Positions 17,493-26,228 of a DNA stretch of 64,000 nt are shown here, piece after piece. The notes beneath the pieces were generated by a model, which saw only the letters and a list, made by a program, of their open reading frames with translations, was not told where the DNA came from and ran no database searches. Positions within the stretch are counted from its first letter, which is position 1; each line of letters opens with the position of its first letter. Location of the stretch: contig CAIRYK010000078.1 of the NCBI GenBank assembly GCA_903882805.1, positions 1 to 64,000 of the forward strand, written 5' to 3'. The position numbers and the translations under genes were made by a program. Source of the DNA: an uncultured Bacteroidota bacterium. Its GTDB lineage: Bacteria; Bacteroidota; Bacteroidia; Chitinophagales; Chitinophagaceae.

Positions 17493-18683
17493 TTAGCTAA
17501 TGACGCCAAGCTCCTTACCTACTTTTATAAATGCGCTAATGGCCGTATCAAGGTGGTGACGCTCGTGGCCGGCAGAAATCTGCACCCTGATGCGCGCCTT
17601 ACCTTTTGGCACAACCGGGAAGAAGAAACCAACCACATAAACGCCTTCTTCGAGCATACGAGCGGCAAATTTCTGTGCTATTACGGCATCATACAGCATT
17701 ATAGGCGAAATAGGGTGTGTGCCTGGCTTAATGTCGAAGCCTGCATCGGTCATTTGTTTGCGGAAATAAAGGGTATTTTCCTCCAGTTTGTCGCGCAGCG
17801 CAGTGGTTTCGCTAATCATATCGAGTACTGCAATAGATGCACCTACAATGGACGGAGCCAACGAGTTGGAGAACAGATAAGGACGGCTGCGCTGACGCAG
17901 CATATCCACAATTTCTTTACGGCCCGATGTGAAACCGCCCGAAGCTCCGCCGAGCGCCTTGCCGAGCGTACCGGTAATAATATCTATTCTACCCATAACC
18001 CCGCACAGCTCGTGTACGCCGCGGCCAGTAGCGCCCATAAAGCCCGATGAGTGACTCTCATCAATCATTACAAGTGCGTCATATTTGTCGGCCAGATCGC
18101 ATATTTTATCCAGTTGGGCAATTGTGCCATCCATAGAAAACACAGAATCCGTAACAATCATACGGGTGCGTGCATCCATATTGGCTTTCAGTTGTTCTTC
18201 CAGATCTTCGAGGTCGTTGTGCTTGTAGCGCGCTCTGCGGCTCTTGGTCAGGCGCACGCCATCTATGATCGAAGCATGGTTCAGTTCGTCAGAGATAATA
18301 GCATCGTCTTCGCCCATCAAGGGTTCAAAAACGCCGCCATTGGCATCAAAACAGGCAACGTAAAGTATAGTATCGTCAACGCCCAAAAACTTAGACAGCT
18401 TTTCTTCCAGTTCTTTATGGATGTCTTGCGTGCCGCATATAAAGCGCACTGAGCTCATACCGTATCCGCGGTGGTCTACAGCCTTATGTGCGGCCTCAAT
18501 AACTTTAGGGTGTGATGAAAGCCCCAGATAGTTATTGGCGCAAAAGTTGAGCACGGTTTTACCATTTACCAGTATCTCAGCTCCCTGCTCCGACTCGATA
18601 ATGCGCTCTTTCTTAAATAGACCGGCGTCTTGTATTTCCTGCAGTTCTTTCTGCAGTCTTGTATAAAATGATGGACTTGACAT
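17493..18683 (-). CDS. kbl: Glycine C-acetyltransferase (2-amino-3-ketobutyrate CoA ligase)
   Basis: A 396-residue PLP enzyme of the alpha-oxoamine synthase family, which interconverts 2-amino-3-ketobutyrate plus CoA with glycine plus acetyl-CoA in threonine breakdown. Visible landmarks: [12 protein letters not shown] near 47, [16 protein letters not shown] near 78 (the Kbl form of this motif), [10 protein letters not shown] near 208 and the PLP lysine, K242, in [13 protein letters not shown]. Length is exactly that of Kbl. A threonine dehydrogenase partner is not adjacent. Serine palmitoyltransferase and KBL-like paralogues share the fold; the RFICGTQ motif argues for Kbl. Confidence 0.92.
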   Translation of the reverse strand: MSSPSFYTRLQKELQEIQDAGLFKKERIIESEQGAEILVNGKTVLNFCANNYLGLSSHPKVIEAAHKAVDHRGYGMSSVRFICGTQDIHKELEEKLSKFLGVDDTILYVACFDANGGVFEPLMGEDDAIISDELNHASIIDGVRLTKSRRARYKHNDLEDLEEQLKANMDARTRMIVTDSVFSMDGTIAQLDKICDLADKYDALVMIDESHSSGFMGATGRGVHELCGVMGRIDIITGTLGKALGGASGGFTSGRKEIVDMLRQRSRPYLFSNSLAPSIVGASIAVLDMISETTALRDKLEENTLYFRKQMTDAGFDIKPGTHPISPIMLYDAVIAQKFAARMLEEGVYVVGFFFPVVPKGKARIRVQISAGHERHHLDTAISAFIKVGKELGVIS

Positions 18684-18727
18684 TAATAATTATTTAGAAT
18701 CCCAGTAATAGACCAGTTTATGGTTGT

Positions 18728-19459
18728 TTAGTTTTTGGTATAGGTGGCTGTGCACACATCGGCAGGTCCGCCGGGAGTGCTAACCGCCGTGTAATGGATA
18801 ACGAGGCCGTTTGGTGTAAATGTGCCCGATCCTTCTATTGTAGAGCCGTTACCTATGCGCTGCGAAGGCATAGTAAGCGTGGCATTGGTACAGTCGAGCA
18901 ATACATATGCAGTAGCTTCCGGACCATATCCGCCAAAGTTGTTGATATTCAGCTTGTTTTTTACGCCGGTAGACAGGCCGCTCGATACGTAAGTATAGTT
19001 GGTCAGCGAGCAGGCATTGCTGCCATTGAGCGTACCAAACAGCAATGCTGCGCAATCGGCAGGTATTACTATTACGTTAAAGGTATAAGTACGGAAGCCC
19101 TGTGTAGGCGTGTATGCAGTAACCGTAATAGGGTAAGTGCCCAATGCAGCCCCTGCGCTGGTAAATTTGTAACGTTGAGAATAGGTGGGTATTTCGTCAA
19201 CGCTATCTGGCGTAACGGTTACATTAGCTGGCATCTGGCCCATTGTTACCAGCACTTTGTCGCTATGGTAGCCGGTCAGGAATTTTACATCCAGCGTCAT
19301 TTCGTAGGTGCCGGTATTAGGTATGTACACATCTCTGAGTATGCTGTCGTACTGAGTTACGATGGTATATTCTACCGGGTCTTTAATAAATCGTTTAGAG
19401 CAGGCGCCGGCAATCATTATCATTGCCAGTGTAAATAGCATCAATCCCGTTTTTTTCAT
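18728..19459 (-). CDS. Lipoprotein of unknown function
   Basis: A 243-residue protein with a lipoprotein signal (basic MKKTG, hydrophobic stretch, then GACS at Cys20). The mature part is beta-rich: a first domain with repeated T-x-T-V and V-T-V-T strands resembling an Ig or cadherin-like fold, and a second with a Cys pair (about 156 and 167) and a closing beta sheet. No family recognised. The ATG at 19459 replaces an upstream one at 19531 because only this gives a standard signal, and TAACTTTCG lies just upstream. It reads toward kbl with 44 bases between, so the two could share a transcript. Confidence 0.65.
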   Translation of the reverse strand: MKKTGLMLFTLAMIMIAGACSKRFIKDPVEYTIVTQYDSILRDVYIPNTGTYEMTLDVKFLTGYHSDKVLVTMGQMPANVTVTPDSVDEIPTYSQRYKFTSAGAALGTYPITVTAYTPTQGFRTYTFNVIVIPADCAALLFGTLNGSNACSLTNYTYVSSGLSTGVKNKLNINNFGGYGPEATAYVLLDCTNATLTMPSQRIGNGSTIEGSGTFTPNGLVIHYTAVSTPGGPADVCTATYTKN

Positions 19460-19729
19460 GCGGTTATTTTTAAGGCCGAAAGTTACGTGCATAATATTAA
19501 AATTCATTGGAAAGCAGTTTGTTTTTTTCAATAATCAGGCCCCACCGCAGGATATAAACCCTGCAAATGACCTTCCATAATAGCGCAGACTGTTTGCGCA
19601 GCTAAAAATAGGCTTTACTATCGTTATTTCATAGTCTTTCAGATAGCGCTGTGGTTTGGCGCACGTTTTCACCTTTGCACAATAGCGTTGTTGTATGCCT
19701 ATGGCAGTGTTTAACAGATGGATTAAGTT

Positions 19730-21271
19730 CTACCGGAATAATTCCGAACGTTTGATTATTCTAAATCCGGTTCCATATATTACCATGATACTGGTATCGG
19801 CAGCGGGTAGCAAACTAACAGGTAGTTTTATGTGTCTTGTGTCGGCTATAGGGTATACAGGCAGGCAAAGGTTCACATCGTAGGTCGGAAACGTTTTCAG
19901 TATCCAGTCGCCGGGCACATCTTCTTCGTAGGGCAGGTTGGGTGTATGGTCGTAGGGGTAGGCAACATCGGGTGTTACCAGTATGGGGATATTTTTCTGC
20001 TGGGCGATAGCTATACCCGCGTTGGCGCTGGTGTAGGTAGCCATCAGTTTGCCATACTTGGGTTGCTCATAGGCCGCGAAAAATGTGGTGTAGATATTGC
20101 CCGTTACCCCTGCAAATAACAATGCGCTAATAGCAAGGGCTGCTTTACGACTTGCGTTAAAGGAGCTCAGCTGGTCGAGCCCGTAGATAAGCAACACACA
20201 AATTGAGGGAATAGTGAAAGCATTTAACCGTGGCTCGCCCAACGGATACTTTCCTACTGAATATAGAACAATTACCATGACAAGTGTAACCACGCTATAC
20301 AAACGCATGAGCTGCGCCTGAGTGTAGGTCTTAGCTCGAAGCCAAAGGAGCGAATCGTAGCAGCCATATAAAAATGACGCAATACCCAGTATGCCGAACA
20401 ACAACCAGAATAACATACCTGAACCCACTTCTGCAAACAACATATAGAAATTGATGAAAAAAGACCGCCAGTTAAAACCGTTCTTCATCATCAGGTGTCC
20501 CCAGAATTTGCGCATATCGCCATCGGCCATAAGTTGCGCCACATCTATAATGTAAAACACCACTATACTAAAGGCGCACAATGCCAGCGGAAGCCACTGC
20601 AAAGCGAGTGTTTTTACTTTTTGTGCGGCAGGTAGCGGTTGTGCCCAATACCGAACACTCTGAAAAAACAACACAACATATACCGGCCCAATAGAAAGCG
20701 GATAAGTGTAGGAGAAATAAGGTACAATCAAAAAACTCATGCAAAGGATAAGGTAGTTTCTGGTGTTTATTCGTTGAGCGCGCGATAATTGCAGTATCTC
20801 CAGCATTTGCCAGAGCGCCACGAGGCACAAAAACAAATCCATACTGTATTGTTTTATTTGCACAAAATAGTTGGTGAATGTGCAACCCGACACATAAACC
20901 ATTACAAACAAATATCGGTTTAGGCTACCGGTGGGGTATATACGCTGCATAAGCCTGTAGGCTAATGCCATTAGCGCTACGCTTACTACAAAAGAAGGCG
21001 CACGAAGCGATGTGTAGCTATAATGAAAGCGAGCAGTAATGGATTTGATAATGGAAATATACACCCGCGGAAACTGCTGCATATAGTCGAGCGGACCCCA
21101 CAGGCCGTTGGCGTCTTTATATTTCAGATTGTATATAATACGCCACTCGTCTATCCAGAAAGGTCGGATCTCGGCAACTACCATAGCCAACCCCCAAAAA
21201 CCCAGAAAAATCAATGTACTTATGGTGGCATAACGGTATATACGCTCTGCCTTGGGATACTTTTTATCCAT
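19730..21271 (-). CDS. ArnT/PMT-like membrane glycosyltransferase (GT39-type)
   Basis: A 513-residue integral membrane protein with roughly ten hydrophobic segments and a short C-terminal soluble part. After the first helix comes FWIDEWRIIYNL (about 37-48), whose acidic pair in the first periplasmic loop matches the catalytic D-E region of the GT-C fold (ArnT, protein mannosyltransferase family). Further on, RAPSFVVSVALMALAY fits the next helices. These enzymes move sugars from polyprenyl-phosphate carriers to lipids or proteins at the outer face of the inner membrane. Acceptor unknown. It stands alone between unrelated genes. Confidence 0.7.
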   Translation of the reverse strand: MDKKYPKAERIYRYATISTLIFLGFWGLAMVVAEIRPFWIDEWRIIYNLKYKDANGLWGPLDYMQQFPRVYISIIKSITARFHYSYTSLRAPSFVVSVALMALAYRLMQRIYPTGSLNRYLFVMVYVSGCTFTNYFVQIKQYSMDLFLCLVALWQMLEILQLSRAQRINTRNYLILCMSFLIVPYFSYTYPLSIGPVYVVLFFQSVRYWAQPLPAAQKVKTLALQWLPLALCAFSIVVFYIIDVAQLMADGDMRKFWGHLMMKNGFNWRSFFINFYMLFAEVGSGMLFWLLFGILGIASFLYGCYDSLLWLRAKTYTQAQLMRLYSVVTLVMVIVLYSVGKYPLGEPRLNAFTIPSICVLLIYGLDQLSSFNASRKAALAISALLFAGVTGNIYTTFFAAYEQPKYGKLMATYTSANAGIAIAQQKNIPILVTPDVAYPYDHTPNLPYEEDVPGDWILKTFPTYDVNLCLPVYPIADTRHIKLPVSLLPAADTSIMVIYGTGFRIIKRSELFR

Positions 21272-21423
21272 TACGGAAACAAGGTATTCATAATTTGGTA
21301 AGATTGCAACAACATACAGGTGACAAATAGTTTACTTTTCGTCGATTGTTATTTGGATGACCACAGAATAGTACGGTTGTTTAGATATTGAACAAGCCCT
21401 GTGCGCTTACCTGAAATAATAGC

Positions 21424-21431
21424 TACATTTG
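21424..21431 (+). promoter_or_regulatory. -7 promoter box of the GNAT gene
   Basis: TACATTTG, an exact TAnnTTTG match, lies 29 bases upstream of the ATG at 21461. No clear -33 TTTG is seen. Confidence 0.5.
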
Positions 21432-21460
21432 GATAACAGATAAACAACTAATACACCATT

Positions 21461-21883
21461 ATGGAAATAAAAGTAGCAGTAACCGAAGAAGATGTTTTGA
21501 AATGTAGGGAAGTAATGCTGGCGTTGCGCACACAGATTGCCGTAAGCGATTTTGTGCCGCTGGTTACCGATATGATGAAGGAAGGGTATAAGCTGGCCTA
21601 TATAGAAGAAAATGGCAGGGTAGTTTCGGCTGTTGGGTTTCGGTATTTGCAGTTTCTGTTCAACGGCCGTCATATTTATATAAACGACCTTAGCACACTG
21701 CCCGAAGAGCGATACAAAGGATATGCAGGCGCTTTGCTAGACTATGTAATAGCGCTAGCGAAAGCAAACGGCTATACTTCGGTTACCCTCGATTCAGGTC
21801 ATCATCGTTTTGCAGCGCACAAATTATATCTCAATAAAGGTTTCAATATTACAGCCCATCATTTTCTTCATTCAGTAAAGTAG
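21461..21883 (+). CDS. GNAT-family N-acetyltransferase
   Basis: A 140-residue acetyltransferase. The acetyl-CoA-binding motif A is visible as INDLSTLPEERYKGYAGALL (about residues 75-94), with R/Q-x-x-G-x-G/A present as R-Y-K-G-Y-A-G. It is followed by a helix and strand ending LDSGHHRFAAHKLYLNKGF, the usual end of the fold. The substrate cannot be predicted. The DinB gene starts six bases after its stop, so the two are co-transcribed. Confidence 0.85.
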   Translation: MEIKVAVTEEDVLKCREVMLALRTQIAVSDFVPLVTDMMKEGYKLAYIEENGRVVSAVGFRYLQFLFNGRHIYINDLSTLPEERYKGYAGALLDYVIALAKANGYTSVTLDSGHHRFAAHKLYLNKGFNITAHHFLHSVK

Positions 21884-21888
21884 TAGCT

Positions 21889-22419
21889 ATGCTTAAAACC
21901 GAAATTAAATCAGCGCCCGGTTACTTCGACCGCTACATAGGGCTTGTGCAGCAGCCCGATCTTATGGCTGCGCTTACGGAATCTAAACGCGACCTTGAGC
22001 GCCTTGACCTAAAGGCGCTTAGCGCGCTCGGCGATACTATATATGCTCCTGGTAAATGGACTATAAAAGATATTTTTCAGCACCTCATAGATTGTGAGCG
22101 TGTGATGGCCTACCGCGCCATGCGTTTTGCCCGTAAAGACAAGACGCTCTTACCGGGTTTCGATGAAGAATTGTACGGACAAACTTCTTGTGCAAACAAG
22201 CGTACGCTACAGAACATTGTGGATGAAATGCTTGCCCTGCGTCATGCAACGATACACCAGTTTTCCAGTTTCGATGCATCGGTTATGCACGAGTCGGGCA
22301 TCTGTTTCAATCAGGAAATGTCGGTTTTGGCATTGGGGTATGTAATCGCAGGTCATCAGATCCATCATATGAATGTCATCAGAGAAAGGTATATGCCATT
22401 GGCGGTAAGCGCTTGCTAA
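21889..22419 (+). CDS. DinB-family four-helix protein
   Basis: A 176-residue DinB-like protein. The family's metal-binding His residues are suggested by FQHLIDCERVMAYRAMRFAR (about 63-82, first His) and GHQIHHMNVIRERY (about 152-165). WTIKDIFQHLID is the usual signature of the second helix. DinB-fold proteins include thiol-dependent S-transferases and many of unknown role. It is co-transcribed with the GNAT gene; the pair may act in small-molecule modification or detoxification, which is inference. Confidence 0.8.
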   Translation: MLKTEIKSAPGYFDRYIGLVQQPDLMAALTESKRDLERLDLKALSALGDTIYAPGKWTIKDIFQHLIDCERVMAYRAMRFARKDKTLLPGFDEELYGQTSCANKRTLQNIVDEMLALRHATIHQFSSFDASVMHESGICFNQEMSVLALGYVIAGHQIHHMNVIRERYMPLAVSAC

Positions 22420-22729
22420 GCCGTGTCGAATATTCGGGAATGTGAAATTGAAGGTTGAATTGCACGCTTTTAAGTAATCCGGGATCGGAAATGGCAACGT
22501 TTTTTTCGTAGCAATGTCTTTGTTGGCGAATAAGACAGTGGCGTTATTATTTGTATAATTGTAAAAAAATACTGACTTTATCGGAAATATTCCGATAAAG
22601 CGCCTAAAATTTTACAATGGAGTTCAGAGATTCGATAGCAGCCTATAGTAAAGCAAGTGTTATAGGGTCGTAATTTCTCTGATTTTACAACGGCCAGCGA
22701 TTAGGAATATACTTATAAAAAATGAAATT
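22420..22729. other. Intergenic region with a concentric palindrome
   Basis: 310 bases with no credible reading frame. It carries the double palindrome at 22558-22618, then about 110 bases leading to the antitoxin ATG. No TAnnTTTG box is obvious. Confidence 0.5.
22558..22618. repeat. Concentric double inverted repeat
   Basis: The inner perfect arms are CTTTATCGGAA (22576-22586) and TTCCGATAAAG (22590-22600) with a 3-nt loop. The outer perfect arms are ATTGTAAAA (22558-22566) and TTTTACAAT (22610-22618). Both pairs are centred on base 22588, so the whole is one 61-base dyad with a mismatched 9-base bulge on each side. There is no T tail, so it is not a simple terminator. It lies about 110 bases upstream of the toxin-antitoxin genes and could be an operator, a structured RNA or a small mobile-element remnant. 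Confidence 0.7.
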
Positions 22730-22939
22730 ATGTCTGCTACACCATCTCTAACCAATTTGCAACAGGAGTTATTAAAGCTCTATTCCTTCAATGTGAACGA
22801 AAGTGACCTGGTAAATATTAAACGAATGATTGCGAAATATTTTGCTGCCAAAGCTATTAGTGAGGCTGATGAAATATGGGAGAAACGAGGATATACAAAC
22901 GATGCAGTAGACAGTTGGTTAAATGATGAGCGGCAATGA
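22730..22939 (+). CDS. Antitoxin of a PIN-domain toxin-antitoxin pair
   Basis: A 69-residue acidic, helical protein directly upstream of a PIN toxin, with stop and start overlapping as ATGA (22936-22939). Size, position and the C-terminal acidic Trp-containing tail (WEKRGYTNDAVDSWLNDE) suit antitoxins paired with the COG1569 type of PIN toxin, where the tail binds the nuclease site. No DNA-binding domain is obvious by eye. Antitoxin identity is inferred mainly from context. Confidence 0.7.
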   Translation: MSATPSLTNLQQELLKLYSFNVNESDLVNIKRMIAKYFAAKAISEADEIWEKRGYTNDAVDSWLNDERQ

Positions 22940-23345
22940 TAAAGGTTGTTATTGACACAAATGTTCTGGTAGCATCATTGTCATCAAGATCGTTTTCGCA
23001 TTGGATTATTAAATTATTGCTGAAGGGGATATTGAATTGTATTTGAATGATGAGATATTCTTAGAATACGAGGAGGTCTTAAAGTCGAAATACAGTCAAA
23101 TGGTTGCGGCAAATTTTCTTTCAGCATTAAAGGAGCTGCCAAACGTTAATTATACATCGGTGTATTTTCGATGGAATTTAATATCGGATCCTGATGATAA
23201 TAAATTTGTTGACTGTTACATTGCATCTGGAGCCACTTTTCTTGTTACTCATGATGCTCATTTCTCAATATTGAAAACAGTTCCTTTTCCTAAAGTAAAC
23301 GTGATAAAAATAGACGAGTTTCAAGGTATAATAAAGCAATTGTGA
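22936..23345 (+). pseudogene. PIN-domain toxin (VapC-like, COG1569), frameshifted
   Basis: From ATG 22936 the frame reads MIKVVIDTNVLVASL, the classic PIN N-terminus with catalytic Asp7, but stops at 23044-23046 after 36 codons. The rest of a PIN domain continues without a start in the next frame up to 23345: DIELYLNDEIFLEYEEVLKS (catalytic Glu), then SDPDDNKFVDCYIASGATFL with the acidic cluster, and VTHDAHF. Restoring one G in the run GGGG at 23025-23028 joins both parts into about 136 residues, normal for the family, an RNase that acts on RNA. The break is either a true inactivating mutation, a slippage-prone site, or a homopolymer sequencing error. Confidence 0.85.
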
Positions 23346-23372
23346 TGGCCGTAATTTGGCAATTTAGCCTCC

Positions 23373-24278
23373 CTACTCCTTACTCACTTGCATCAATATC
23401 GCTTTTTCTTCTTTGGTAAGCGAGTTGTAGCCTTTCTGGTTTATTTTATCCAATATGTCGTCTACGGTTTTCTTAGATGCACCCGGACCCTGATTCCTAT
23501 AGTAGTTGTTGAGTATCTGGTTGCGCTTAGCGCTGTGTTTTTTCCATACCACATTTTCGTCTGGCGTTACTAGCCCTTCTATTTTGCCGGTAATGGTATA
23601 TATCCAGTTGGCAGGGCGATAGCCAGCCTGCAGGCTGCGTATGTACAAAAAGCCGGTAATGCCGCCAGCCAAAAGCAATACGATAACCGACAAATAAAAA
23701 CCTGAACCAATAATCATCAACACGCCGAAAACACCCGCAACTGCCATAATAGGTATGCTGAAAGTTTCGGAGAGGTAGAACCGGTGGTGTGGAGCCAGTG
23801 TTATGGCTGCTGCGGCCATACCTATCATGCCGGCTTTGGGACCCAGCAGGTAGGTAGGGCTATGGCCAAGTGCGCCGGGCAGCATAGATGCGCCTATGTA
23901 GGCAATGCCGCCAAAAAACAAGCAGTAGAAAAATAGGGGTATTATTTGCTTTGGGCCAATAAGCGACTGCACTACCGAACCAAAACAGTATAGCCAAAGC
24001 ATATTGCTGGCCATTCCCATAAATCCGTTGGGGTAATGGAAAATACCATAAGTGAAAATGGTCCACCAATGACTTAAAAAGCGAGAGCCGGGTATGGCCA
24101 GACTGGGCAGGAAATAGCTGTCGTAGTTGGCGGCAGAATTATAGACCAGCAGCAGCACCGACCAGGAAAGGGCCAGCATTATGTAGCACAGCGCAATAAA
24201 AAATATGAGCTGCAATAGTTTGTTGTTGGTGTATCCAGGTATGTACGACAATACCTGCCTGCGCTTGCCTCCGTTCAT
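23373..24278 (-). CDS. Rhomboid-fold protein without catalytic residues
   Basis: A 301-residue membrane protein with six or so helices and rhomboid-like spacing: HWWTIFTYGIFHYP (about 70-83) resembles the W-x-x-x-T-x-x-F-x-H segment, and NMLWLYCFGSVVQ follows. The catalytic GxSG is replaced by GPKAG (146-150; Ser to Ala) and the helix that should carry the catalytic His reads LLLAGGITGFLY, with Ala in place of His. It should therefore not be a protease. A soluble C-terminal tail (about 230-301) ends DILDKINQKGYNSLTKEEKAIL, a short helical module seen on other Bacteroidota rhomboids. It lies 17 bases downstream of an intact rhomboid gene, so the pair is an operon. Confidence 0.85.
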   Translation of the reverse strand: MNGGKRRQVLSYIPGYTNNKLLQLIFFIALCYIMLALSWSVLLLVYNSAANYDSYFLPSLAIPGSRFLSHWWTIFTYGIFHYPNGFMGMASNMLWLYCFGSVVQSLIGPKQIIPLFFYCLFFGGIAYIGASMLPGALGHSPTYLLGPKAGMIGMAAAAITLAPHHRFYLSETFSIPIMAVAGVFGVLMIIGSGFYLSVIVLLLAGGITGFLYIRSLQAGYRPANWIYTITGKIEGLVTPDENVVWKKHSAKRNQILNNYYRNQGPGASKKTVDDILDKINQKGYNSLTKEEKAILMQVSKE

Positions 24279-24295
24279 GCCTGCAAAGTTATTAA

Positions 24296-25129
24296 TTAAA
24301 AATGTCGCCGCCTATTGTCTATCCAAACTCTTAACAATATGAAGGCGAAAAGCATTCCGCCAAGGTGCGCAAAGTGTGCAATATTGTCGCCTGCTGAGTT
24401 TTTGATGCCTGCATACAGTTCGAACAATGCATAAAAGCCTACAAAATATTTTGCTTTAACGGGTATTGGGGGGAAAATGAGCATCAGTTCGGCATTGGGA
24501 AACAGGTAGCCAAAAGCAAACAACACACCCATCACAGCGCCCGATGCGCCAACTGTCGCCTCGTTGATCATGCCTAGATAGCGGTCGTTGATGCCTCTTA
24601 TGGCCTCCGCAGCGCAGTAGTTGCATTGATCGTCGAGCGCCCAGGCCTTCATAAACTGAGGGTTAACGCTGAAATTCTGAGATTTTACAAATGCGGCAAA
24701 CTGATCGAAGGTAGGGTTTTGTTGAAACTGCATAAATGCGGCATGAAACCTGCTAAACTCCCAGGTAAGCACGCCGGTATGGCAAATGGCGGCGCCGAGA
24801 CCGCAGATAAGGTAGAAGATAAGAAATTTCTGCGGACCCCACATGTTTTCCAGTATACGGCCAAACATCCAAAGTGCAAACATGTTGGACACAATATGCA
24901 GTAGTGTCGCTTCCACATCCAGCGCGTCGCCGTGCATAAACATGTGTGTAAATGGTTGCCACCACCTAAACAAAGGCGACGACCAATAATGCAGGCCAAG
25001 ATAGTCGGCAAGTATAATACCCCGCGTACCCAGTGTGTATTGCAATACCACCATTATTACATTGATGATAATGAGGTTTTTTACCACCACAGGCAACTCC
25101 TGAAATGACCCCGACCTGAAATTTGTCAT
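24296..25129 (-). CDS. Rhomboid intramembrane serine protease
   Basis: A 277-residue six-helix intramembrane protease. The catalytic Ser is Ser196 in VGASGAVMG; the catalytic His is His255 in NIAHFAHLGG. The upstream W-x-x-F-THMFMHGD (about 57-67) and HIVSNMFALWMFG (about 78-90) also fit. An unusually long, partly soluble insert (about 120-190, with CNYC) separates the third and fourth helices. Substrates unknown. It is the first gene of an operon with the inactive rhomboid-fold gene. Confidence 0.9.
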   Translation of the reverse strand: MTNFRSGSFQELPVVVKNLIIINVIMVVLQYTLGTRGIILADYLGLHYWSSPLFRWWQPFTHMFMHGDALDVEATLLHIVSNMFALWMFGRILENMWGPQKFLIFYLICGLGAAICHTGVLTWEFSRFHAAFMQFQQNPTFDQFAAFVKSQNFSVNPQFMKAWALDDQCNYCAAEAIRGINDRYLGMINEATVGASGAVMGVLFAFGYLFPNAELMLIFPPIPVKAKYFVGFYALFELYAGIKNSAGDNIAHFAHLGGMLFAFILLRVWIDNRRRHF

Positions 25130-25133
25130 ACCG

Positions 25134-25141
25134 CAAAATTA
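25134..25141 (-). promoter_or_regulatory. -7 promoter box of the rhomboid operon
   Basis: TAATTTTG on the minus strand, exact TAnnTTTG, four bases before the ATG of the active rhomboid gene. Suggests a leaderless or near-leaderless message. Confidence 0.5.
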
Positions 25142-25269
25142 AATGAAAATTATTGGTGAACAGTTGTTTTGCTTGTCTGTAATGCCGATACCTGAATTAA
25201 TGCCGTAATGAGGCTTTCTCGATTTTCGAAAACTTATAGTTTAGGGGCATAATACATCTGTATGCTCAT

Positions 25270-25277
25270 TATCTTTG
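25270..25277 (+). promoter_or_regulatory. -7 promoter box of trmB
   Basis: TATCTTTG, exact TAnnTTTG, six bases before the ATG at 25284. The longer frame would begin at a TTG inside this box, so ATG 25284 is preferred. Confidence 0.55.
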
Positions 25278-25283
25278 CGCCCT

Positions 25284-26018
25284 ATGGGACACAAGAAACT
25301 GATTCGCTTCAGAGCTATAGCCACCTACGGTAATGTGCTGCAATACCCTGAAAATATGCCGGGCACATGGCATGAGTTTTTTAAAAATGAGAACCCTATT
25401 ACGCTGGAGCTGGCTTGCGGCAAGGGCGAATACAGTGTGAACCTGGGCCGCGAACACCGCGACAATAACTACATAGGCGTAGATATAAAGGGCAACAGAA
25501 TATACAATGGCGCAAAAATAGCGCTGACAGAGGGGCTGACCAATGTAGCTTTTTTGCGCATACAAATAGGGCAGATAACCAATTACTTCACCAAAGACGA
25601 AGTAAGTAACATCTGGATTATTTTTCCTGACCCCTTTCTTAAGAAAGAAAAGAACAGGCTTACCCATCCCCGATTTTTGCATGCCTACCAGCAAATAATG
25701 AAGCCGGGCGGAAAGATCAACCTGAAAACCGATTCGAAAGAGTTGTTCGACTTTACGATGGAGACGGTAGCGGCGCAAAACTGCGTGCTCCATGAGAGCA
25801 TCATAGATATTTATGCACAGGGCAAGGCAGTAGGCCCGTTGGCTATACAGACTTACTACGAAAAATGCCACCTTGCTGAAGGGCGTACCATCTATTTCGT
25901 TTCTTTTTCGCTACCCGATGCGCCTATTGAGCTTACCGGTAGGTTTAGTAAAGACGAGCCGAACGATGATCAGGACGATGCAGAAACGCCAGATGCAGAT
26001 AACGATAACGAACAGTAA
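25284..26018 (+). CDS. trmB: tRNA (guanine(46)-N7)-methyltransferase
   Basis: A 244-residue SAM-dependent methyltransferase that makes m7G46 in tRNA. The SAM site is ELACGKGEYSVNLGREH (about 42-58), followed by IGVDIKGNR. The TrmB signature is WIIFPDPFLKKEKNRLTHPRFL (about 112-133), with the conserved P-D-P and R-L. The C-terminal 30 residues are an acidic Asp/Glu/Asn-rich tail without counterpart in most family members. Start chosen from the promoter box. It is followed at 21 bases by the DUF5522 gene. Confidence 0.95.
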   Translation: MGHKKLIRFRAIATYGNVLQYPENMPGTWHEFFKNENPITLELACGKGEYSVNLGREHRDNNYIGVDIKGNRIYNGAKIALTEGLTNVAFLRIQIGQITNYFTKDEVSNIWIIFPDPFLKKEKNRLTHPRFLHAYQQIMKPGGKINLKTDSKELFDFTMETVAAQNCVLHESIIDIYAQGKAVGPLAIQTYYEKCHLAEGRTIYFVSFSLPDAPIELTGRFSKDEPNDDQDDAETPDADNDNEQ

Positions 26019-26039
26019 CTAAGCGCTATAACCGGCAAC

Positions 26040-26228
26040 GTGAACGAAGACTACTACATACTACCCAACGGCTATCTGGTATTTACAGCCAGCTACTTGC
26101 AGAAGCGGGGCTACTGCTGCGGCAACGGCTGCCTGCACTGCCCCTTCGATTACGAAAAAGTGCGCGAGCCTAAACGGGCCGAGCTACTACAAAAAAGAGC
26201 CCAAACCGATGCCCGACAAAAAGGATAA
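26040..26228 (+). CDS. DUF5522-family small Cys-rich protein
   Basis: A 62-residue protein with GTG start. The motif CCGNGCLHCPFDYEKV holds four Cys in a C-C-x3-C-x2-C pattern, which looks like a metal or iron-sulfur site, and matches the DUF5522 family. The function of that family is unknown. It overlaps the following alkyltransferase-like gene by 20 bases, which argues for co-translation with a DNA-repair-related partner and with trmB upstream. Confidence 0.75.
   Translation: MNEDYYILPNGYLVFTASYLQKRGYCCGNGCLHCPFDYEKVREPKRAELLQKRAQTDARQKG

Noticed and set aside
22558-22618. Integron attC site or transposon ends at the concentric palindrome
   Set aside because: No RYYYAAC/GTTRRRY pair, no integrase or transposase in the window and no target duplication; kept as a palindrome of unknown role.
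23037-23345. Separate gene encoded by the downstream PIN fragment
   Set aside because: It would start at an internal TTG with no ribosome or promoter signal, and lacks the first catalytic Asp; it is the second half of the frameshifted toxin.
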